Shown: positions 33,541 to 38,011 of the stretch, piece by piece | Layout of the letters: each line of letters opens with the position of its first letter | Position numbering within the stretch: the first letter of the stretch is position 1 | NCBI GenBank assembly: GCA_020628475.1 | Contig: JAHDFB010000030.1 | Span: 1 to 38,011, forward strand | Source of the DNA: Saprospiraceae bacterium | Lineage (GTDB): Bacteria; Bacteroidota; Bacteroidia; Chitinophagales; Saprospiraceae | Reading direction: 5' to 3' | Length of the DNA stretch: 38,011 nt | Program-made: the position numbers and the translations under genes | Notes under the pieces: generated by a model | What the model was told of the DNA's origin: nothing | Seen by the model: only the letters and a program-made list of their open reading frames with translations | Databases searched by the model: none

Positions 33541-35439
33541 ATGACCCCACTCATCTCTTCCTGGGAAGATTATCAACGATGTTATGCCGAAAGTGTGGCT
33601 GATCCCGCAGGCTTTTGGAAACGAGAAGCAGAACAATTCGTCTGGGAGAAACCCTTCGAAAAAACCGTAGAATGGAATTTTGAAGAACCTGATGTGCAGT
33701 GGTTTATCGGTGGAAAAACAAATATCACTGTGAATTGCCTCGATCGACATATCGAACGTCGCGGTGATCAAGTGGCTTTTTTGTGGGAGCCGAATGAGCC
33801 TGGTGAATCTACTCGAAGTTTGACGTATCGGACCTTGTTGGCGGAGGTCAATCGATGCGCCAATGCTTTGAAAGCGCGAGGTATCAAAAAGGGCGATAAG
33901 GTGGTCGTATATATGCCGATGATTCCTGAATTGTCAATTGCATTATTGGCTTGTGCTCGAATAGGAGCGGTTCATTCTGTGGTTTTTGCTGGATTTTCGG
34001 CGCAAGCGCTCAGCGATCGAGTGGATGATGCTCAGGCGAAAATGATTATTTGTGCTGATTATAATCGACGAGGTGCTAAGCATATTCCCGTGAAGGCAGT
34101 GGTTGACCAGGCCATGGACCTTGGGTGTAATTCCGTAAAGACGGTGTTGGTCTACAATAATACGGGAAAAGAAGTCCACTGGAGTGATGATGTGGATGTC
34201 TGGTGGCATGATTTGGTTCCTCAACAATCTAATAAATGTGAGCCAGAATGGATGGATAGTGAAGATTTGCTATTTATCCTGTATACATCGGGATCTACGG
34301 GTAAACCGAAGGGTGTCGTACATACCTGCGCTGGATATATGGTGTATAGTTGCTATAGTTTTAGAAATGTGTTTCAGTATAAAGAAGGGGATATTTACTG
34401 GTGTACGGCGGATGTCGGTTGGATTACTGGGCATAGCTATATTATCTACGGTCCTTTGTTAGCGGGTGCGACTTCTTTGATGTTTGAAGGGGTGCCAACG
34501 TACCCGGATGCTGGACGTTTCTGGCAAATCTGTGATAAGTATCAGGTCAATCAGTTTTACACGGCGCCGACGGCCATACGCGCTTTGATGGCGCAAGGCG
34601 ATCAATGGCCCGCTCAATATTCTTTGGATAGTCTGAAAGTCTTAGGGTCGGTCGGTGAACCGATCAACGAAGAGGCTTGGAATTGGTATGATCAACATAT
34701 CGGGCATGGAAAGGTACCAATCGTAGATACTTGGTTTCAAACAGAGACGGGTGGAATATTGATTACGCCGTTGCCGGGTATCACCGATACAAAACCAACC
34801 TATGCGAGCTATCCAATGCCGGGTATTCAAACCATTTTGGTCGACGCTGAGGGACAAGAAATTACAGAAAATGAAGTAGAAGGCTTGCTTTGTATTCGCT
34901 TTCCTTGGCCTTCTATGCTGAGGACCACTTATGGTGATCACGAGCGTTGTAGACAGGTTTATTTTTCATCGTTTAAAGGCTTGTATTTTACAGGAGATGG
35001 AGCTAGACGTGATGCAGATGGTCGATTGCGTATCATCGGACGGGTCGATGATGTGATCAATGTTTCCGGACATCGCATGGGGACAGCAGAGGTGGAAAAT
35101 GCGATTAATGAGCATCCCAATGTCGTCGAATCCGCTATCGTGGGCTATCCGCATGCGATTAAGGGACAGGGATTATATGCCTATGTAATTACGCAAGATA
35201 AAGCGTTGGATGATGCTTTTCGTCAAGAAATATTGGAGGTAGTGACTCGGGAAATAGGTCCGATTGCCAAACCCGATAAAATACAGTTTGTAGAAGGGCT
35301 TCCCAAGACGAGATCGGGTAAAATTATGCGTCGCATTTTGCGAAAGATTGCGGCCCGAGAAGAATCGAATCTAGGTGATATTTCGACCTTATTGAATCCA
35401 GATGTGGTCCAATCGGTGATTGATGGTGTTTTGGACTAA
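33541..35439 (+). CDS. acs: Acetyl-coenzyme A synthetase
   Basis: A 632-residue AMP-forming ligase that activates acetate to acetyl-CoA via acetyl-AMP. Motifs: NVCYNALDRH-like NVTVNCLDRHIERRGD region at the N terminus; YTSGSTGKPKGVVHT (ATP loop, about 256-270); WWCTADVGWITGHSYIIYGPL-type block read as YWCTADVGWITGHSYIIYGP; WFQTETGG; FTGDGARRDADG; GRVDDVINVSGHRMGTAEVE; and PKTRSGKIMRR with the acetylatable Lys594. The tryptophan and GW-GH features fit acetate over longer acids. It is monocistronic with its own candidate promoter, and converges on the gene at 35447 with 7 nt between stops. Confidence 0.96.
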   Translation: MTPLISSWEDYQRCYAESVADPAGFWKREAEQFVWEKPFEKTVEWNFEEPDVQWFIGGKTNITVNCLDRHIERRGDQVAFLWEPNEPGESTRSLTYRTLLAEVNRCANALKARGIKKGDKVVVYMPMIPELSIALLACARIGAVHSVVFAGFSAQALSDRVDDAQAKMIICADYNRRGAKHIPVKAVVDQAMDLGCNSVKTVLVYNNTGKEVHWSDDVDVWWHDLVPQQSNKCEPEWMDSEDLLFILYTSGSTGKPKGVVHTCAGYMVYSCYSFRNVFQYKEGDIYWCTADVGWITGHSYIIYGPLLAGATSLMFEGVPTYPDAGRFWQICDKYQVNQFYTAPTAIRALMAQGDQWPAQYSLDSLKVLGSVGEPINEEAWNWYDQHIGHGKVPIVDTWFQTETGGILITPLPGITDTKPTYASYPMPGIQTILVDAEGQEITENEVEGLLCIRFPWPSMLRTTYGDHERCRQVYFSSFKGLYFTGDGARRDADGRLRIIGRVDDVINVSGHRMGTAEVENAINEHPNVVESAIVGYPHAIKGQGLYAYVITQDKALDDAFRQEILEVVTREIGPIAKPDKIQFVEGLPKTRSGKIMRRILRKIAAREESNLGDISTLLNPDVVQSVIDGVLD

Positions 35440-35446
35440 GCCTGTA

Positions 35447-36367
35447 TTATTTGGCTAATTTTGGGAAGGGGCCGCCTTCTTCGATGTACTTAGTTGCTTC
35501 TTTATTGTAGCTGTAGTAGTCAAATTGGATGGATGGGTCTTGTTGGCTCATGGAATTTAAGGTATCTATGGTACTTTCCCATTTTTCAAAAGCTACAGCC
35601 GAAGAACCTTCTTTATGTTCTCTGCTTTTCCACATATCAATTTTTAATTTGTGTGTATTGCGAAAATCTGGACGTTCTTTATTGTCCTGAATGATTTCTA
35701 ATACTTCTCCGTCGATTTCTCCATCGAGTTCAAAGACAACATTAGAAAGTAACATATCGGCTTCTTCTCGGAGGAAGGATTCTGAATTTTCTTTTTTATC
35801 TCCCCACTTTAAATGAAAGTCTTTGATGCGGCTTAGATCCTCTGATGCTTTGTTATCGGCATGTGATATTTCATGTATTATGGTGTTGAAAGAATCTTTG
35901 TCATCGGGGCCCTTGCGTAGATAGATCATGTCCGTCCACACCTCGTATTGTCCCATAACCTTTTGATCCGTCAAGACGTCTGGAGGAAAGTCGCTTTGGT
36001 CTGTACTTAAGAAAGCTTTATTATCTGCCGCGTATTGTCGAAGGACGGTGGCCAGATGTGCGTAACGTTCCTTCGTGGCCTCATCCAATTGTAAGGCTTC
36101 CGTCTGATCGTCTGCCATCAAAGCGGTCAATTTATCGGCAGTTTCTATCAAGGCGGCTGCACCAGCTGGGTTTCCCGAAACCGTTTTTGTTGATTGTTCG
36201 GAAGCCCCATTGGCTAAGGCGTGCATGTCGTTTTGAGCGGAGACCTGTTCGGAGCCATTGGCTAATTGATAGATGGGGTTCTCCTTCTCTGCATTGGAAA
36301 TGCTCGTTCCCGACTGGTCAGCGGCAGGCGCAGCAGTCTGTTCTTGTTTTGGTTTTTTTTCGGACAT
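35447..36367 (-). CDS. Putative HExxH metalloprotease, possible eCIS-type effector
   Basis: A 306-residue protein from the ATG at 36367. It has no signal peptide. The first 60 residues are low complexity (QEQTAAPAADQSGTSISNAE), then two similar units, YQLANGSEQVSAQ and MHALANGASEQS. These resemble the ANxS-type repeats I associate with proteins of extracellular contractile injection systems. The C-terminal part carries NTIIHEISHADN (His165, Glu166, His169) and further glutamates in FLREEADMLL (about 198-207) that could be the third zinc ligand. No injection-system gene is in the window. Family unknown; a zinc protease toxin is inference. The frame runs on upstream to 36526, but that part is the GC-rich repeat. 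Confidence 0.75.
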   Translation of the reverse strand: MSEKKPKQEQTAAPAADQSGTSISNAEKENPIYQLANGSEQVSAQNDMHALANGASEQSTKTVSGNPAGAAALIETADKLTALMADDQTEALQLDEATKERYAHLATVLRQYAADNKAFLSTDQSDFPPDVLTDQKVMGQYEVWTDMIYLRKGPDDKDSFNTIIHEISHADNKASEDLSRIKDFHLKWGDKKENSESFLREEADMLLSNVVFELDGEIDGEVLEIIQDNKERPDFRNTHKLKIDMWKSREHKEGSSAVAFEKWESTIDTLNSMSQQDPSIQFDYYSYNKEATKYIEEGGPFPKLAK

Positions 36368-36700
36368 AATCAATGATCCTTTGGGTATCAGTAAGATACA
36401 ACAAATTATGAAGAATTTCAAGTGGTATTTAGATACTTTTAAGGGCGTGCCAGCGTGTGGGCACGCTGTCGCGTCATTCGCTACTAATGTGCTCGTACCT
36501 GCGCGCATTCCGCTGCTACCGCTCACGCGTCGAGATTAATGAGCCGAGAGTCTTAGTCTATAAAATATGATTTATGGAAGGAATTGTATTTTTTTTACGC
36601 AGGATTGCAACGCCTTTCGGAATTGGTCCATAGTAAGAGATGTAAGACCTTGAATCATCAGCTGATACGATAAGGATTAGAATCATTAAAAAATGAAAAG
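36368..36700. other. 333-nt divergent intergenic region
   Basis: It holds GC-rich repeat copy 2 (36440-36536); the rest is AT-rich. No second gene and no clear promoter consensus is visible, though both flanking genes must start here. Confidence 0.55.
36440..36536 (-). repeat. GC-rich intergenic repeat, copy 2
   Basis: On the minus strand it reads GAGCGGTAGCAGCGG, then TAGCGAATGACGCGACAGCG, GTGCCCACACGC and GGCACGCCCTTAAAAG. The shared blocks and their order match copy 1 at 11443-11533. It can fold: GCGTGCC (36445-36451) with GGCACGC (36460-36466), or AGCGTG with CACGCT. It lies upstream of the HExxH protein gene and creates a false N-terminal extension of it. Confidence 0.65.
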
Positions 36701-38011
36701 ATGAAATCAACAATATATATACTTTGCCTGTTCTTTTTGGTCGGCTTATTTTCTTGCGAAAAAGATCGAATCATTGTAAATACGGAGGTGGATGTTCCGA
36801 AACCAGAAATCATAAAAATTGAGACCTCTTTGGTAGTCTATGTGTCGGATTACTGGGGAGATCATGCCCGCGCATTTGTTACCGTCGATGGTCAAACGGT
36901 TCAGACCGATGAACGCGGAAGAGCTTTCTTGAAATTGAAGAGCGTACATGCCAGTGGTGATATAGTTACTATTGAAGCTGATAATCGAATTCGATTGGAC
37001 AAGCGCATACTTCTGATTCCTGGAGAAAAGAATATTCAACATGTTTATCTTGAAAAACCTACGACTTGGAATGATGGAGAAGCAGACGTGGTCAACGTCC
37101 TTGAAACCAGTACTTTCAAGATGACCATTCCCTCGAATGCGCTTCAATACAAAGATGGTTCGGGTCCTTACTCAGGAGACTATAGAATACAATACGAGTA
37201 TATTGCCGGAGATGATCCTTTACTGGAGTCCAAAATGTCTGGAGCACTTTTGAGTTATGAGACGGATCAGGGTATGCGATCATTACGAAATTTTGGCATG
37301 TTGAAAGTCCTCATTTTTGCAACAACTGGAGAAGCTTTAGATGTGGCTGAAGGACAGAAAGTTAGTATGGAATATACCATATCCAACGAACTGTTGAGCG
37401 ATGCTCCTTCAACCATTCCTACCTTTTGGTTGGACGAAAATACAGGACTTTGGCAAGAAGAGGGAAGTGCCAGCTTAAGTGGAAATACCTACGAATTTGA
37501 AGTAGAGCATTTTACTTGGTGGGCCTGTCAAATATATGCTTGTGCAGAAGAAGTGGTCATTGTTCAAGGTAGTTTGTTACTAGATGATGGGTCTCCATGT
37601 TCGGGATGTGATGTAGAAATTATCGGGAATGAGGCTTCGATCACAAGGACGACCTCTAGTGCTGGGAATTTTGCTGTATTCTCTTGCCCAAATGAGAGTT
37701 ATGAACTTGTTGGCTATTATCGAGGAATTCATTGTGCAGATAATACGGGATATTCCTTAGGAAATTATTCTGTGGGAAGTGAGGATGTCGACTGGGGCGA
37801 TATATTGATTGATGATCCCGATATCATTTCGATCAGTGGCACCATTTTTAGTTGTGAGCCGGGAGAAACGGAAGAGGGTAGTTATTTAATTATTGATAAT
37901 GAAGAGATTGTTGAAACCTACGGGGCAGGATTATTTGATTTTCTTGCTTGTTACGAGGACAACAGCACTTTAGTATTGGAAGGATTTGATGAGGCGGGAT
38001 TGTTGATGAGT
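36701..38011 (+). CDS. Large lipoprotein with regulatory-like and FAM171-like domains, 3' truncated
   Basis: An open frame of 437 codons runs from the ATG at 36701 to the right edge with no stop. Signal peptide with lipobox LFSC (Cys19). From about 45 to 115 lies an Ig/carboxypeptidase-regulatory-like domain (VVYVSDYWGDHARAFVTVDGQ; TDERGRAFLKL). From about 125 to 275 is a domain I know from many Bacteroidota surface lipoproteins, often likened to FAM171: MTIPSNALQYKDGSGPYSG, SYETDQGMRSLRNFGMLKV, TFWLDENTGLWQEEGSA and VEHFTWWACQ. Then come Cys-containing Ig-like units (SPCSGCDVEIIG). It is probably on the outer surface. The C terminus is unseen. Confidence 0.82.
   Translation, partial: MKSTIYILCLFFLVGLFSCEKDRIIVNTEVDVPKPEIIKIETSLVVYVSDYWGDHARAFVTVDGQTVQTDERGRAFLKLKSVHASGDIVTIEADNRIRLDKRILLIPGEKNIQHVYLEKPTTWNDGEADVVNVLETSTFKMTIPSNALQYKDGSGPYSGDYRIQYEYIAGDDPLLESKMSGALLSYETDQGMRSLRNFGMLKVLIFATTGEALDVAEGQKVSMEYTISNELLSDAPSTIPTFWLDENTGLWQEEGSASLSGNTYEFEVEHFTWWACQIYACAEEVVIVQGSLLLDDGSPCSGCDVEIIGNEASITRTTSSAGNFAVFSCPNESYELVGYYRGIHCADNTGYSLGNYSVGSEDVDWGDILIDDPDIISISGTIFSCEPGETEEGSYLIIDNEEIVETYGAGLFDFLACYEDNSTLVLEGFDEAGLLMS

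Noticed and set aside
36368..36526. 53-residue N-terminal extension of the HExxH protein, with a hydrophobic stretch
   Set aside because: Most of it is translated GC-rich repeat. The ATG at 36367 gives a natural start, so the apparent membrane segment is probably an artefact.
36746..37147. Minus-strand ORF of 133 codons
   Set aside because: It lies opposite the lipoprotein frame, which has a lipobox and known domain motifs; the antisense product has no recognisable features.

Overview
The window looks like a chromosomal segment of an aerobic, Gram-negative member of the Bacteroidota. The evidence is a type IX secretion C-terminal sorting domain, DUF2490 and HMA-MauE proteins, LytS/LytTR signalling, TAnnTTTG-like promoter motifs and a Bacteroidota-style cytochrome oxidase cluster. 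Within the phylum I lean to Saprospiria or a relative, but only weakly. The DNA is AT-rich, with a few short GC-rich intergenic elements. I see no rRNA, tRNA, CRISPR array, transposase or phage gene.

Layout. (1) 1-4242, plus strand: the distal part of a heme-copper oxidase cluster. It holds ctaB (5' end cut by the window), two subunit III genes, a subunit IV gene and a terminator, then an unknown membrane-anchored protein in the place where SCO is often found, a DUF420 protein and a small CPMC membrane protein. (2) 4287-5522: a secreted beta-lactamase-fold serine hydrolase, converging through a bidirectional terminator on (3) 5606-10359, minus strand: two small membrane proteins, an M32 carboxypeptidase overlapping a DUF423 gene, uracil-DNA glycosylase, a DUF1801 protein and an exported thioredoxin-like protein. 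(4) 10638-22978, mixed: a methyltransferase, a CPBP protease, a CotH-like lipoprotein with a DUF2490 protein, a LytS/LytTR two-component pair, a TPR lipoprotein, a CsgG-like domain joined to a probable barrel, a large exported HExxH protease-propeller-barrel protein, and a LamG protein with a T9SS tail.

(5) 23206-31751, plus strand: a tightly packed operon hemA-hemC-hemD-hemE-hemF-hemB-hemL-hemH-hemJ. It encodes every step from glutamyl-tRNA to protoheme through the C5 pathway, with oxygen-dependent HemF and with HemJ as the last oxidase. With ctaB (heme O synthesis) and the oxidase genes, much of the window serves heme supply and aerobic respiration. (6) 31813-33194, minus strand: an HMA-MauE fusion and an AhpD-like protein. 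(7) 33541-35439: acetyl-CoA synthetase. (8) 35447-38011: a small HExxH protein that resembles payloads of extracellular contractile injection systems, and a large lipoprotein cut by the right edge.

The most unusual items are the HExxH putative effector at 35447-36367, the protease-propeller-barrel protein at 19148-21970, the CotH protein lacking an expected acidic motif, a long insert in the second subunit III, a tandem direct repeat and a possible short upstream ORF before hemA, and structured or repeated intergenic DNA at 11443-11533, 17536-17700, 33355-33458 and 36440-36536. All calls come from reading the sequence; no database search was possible.
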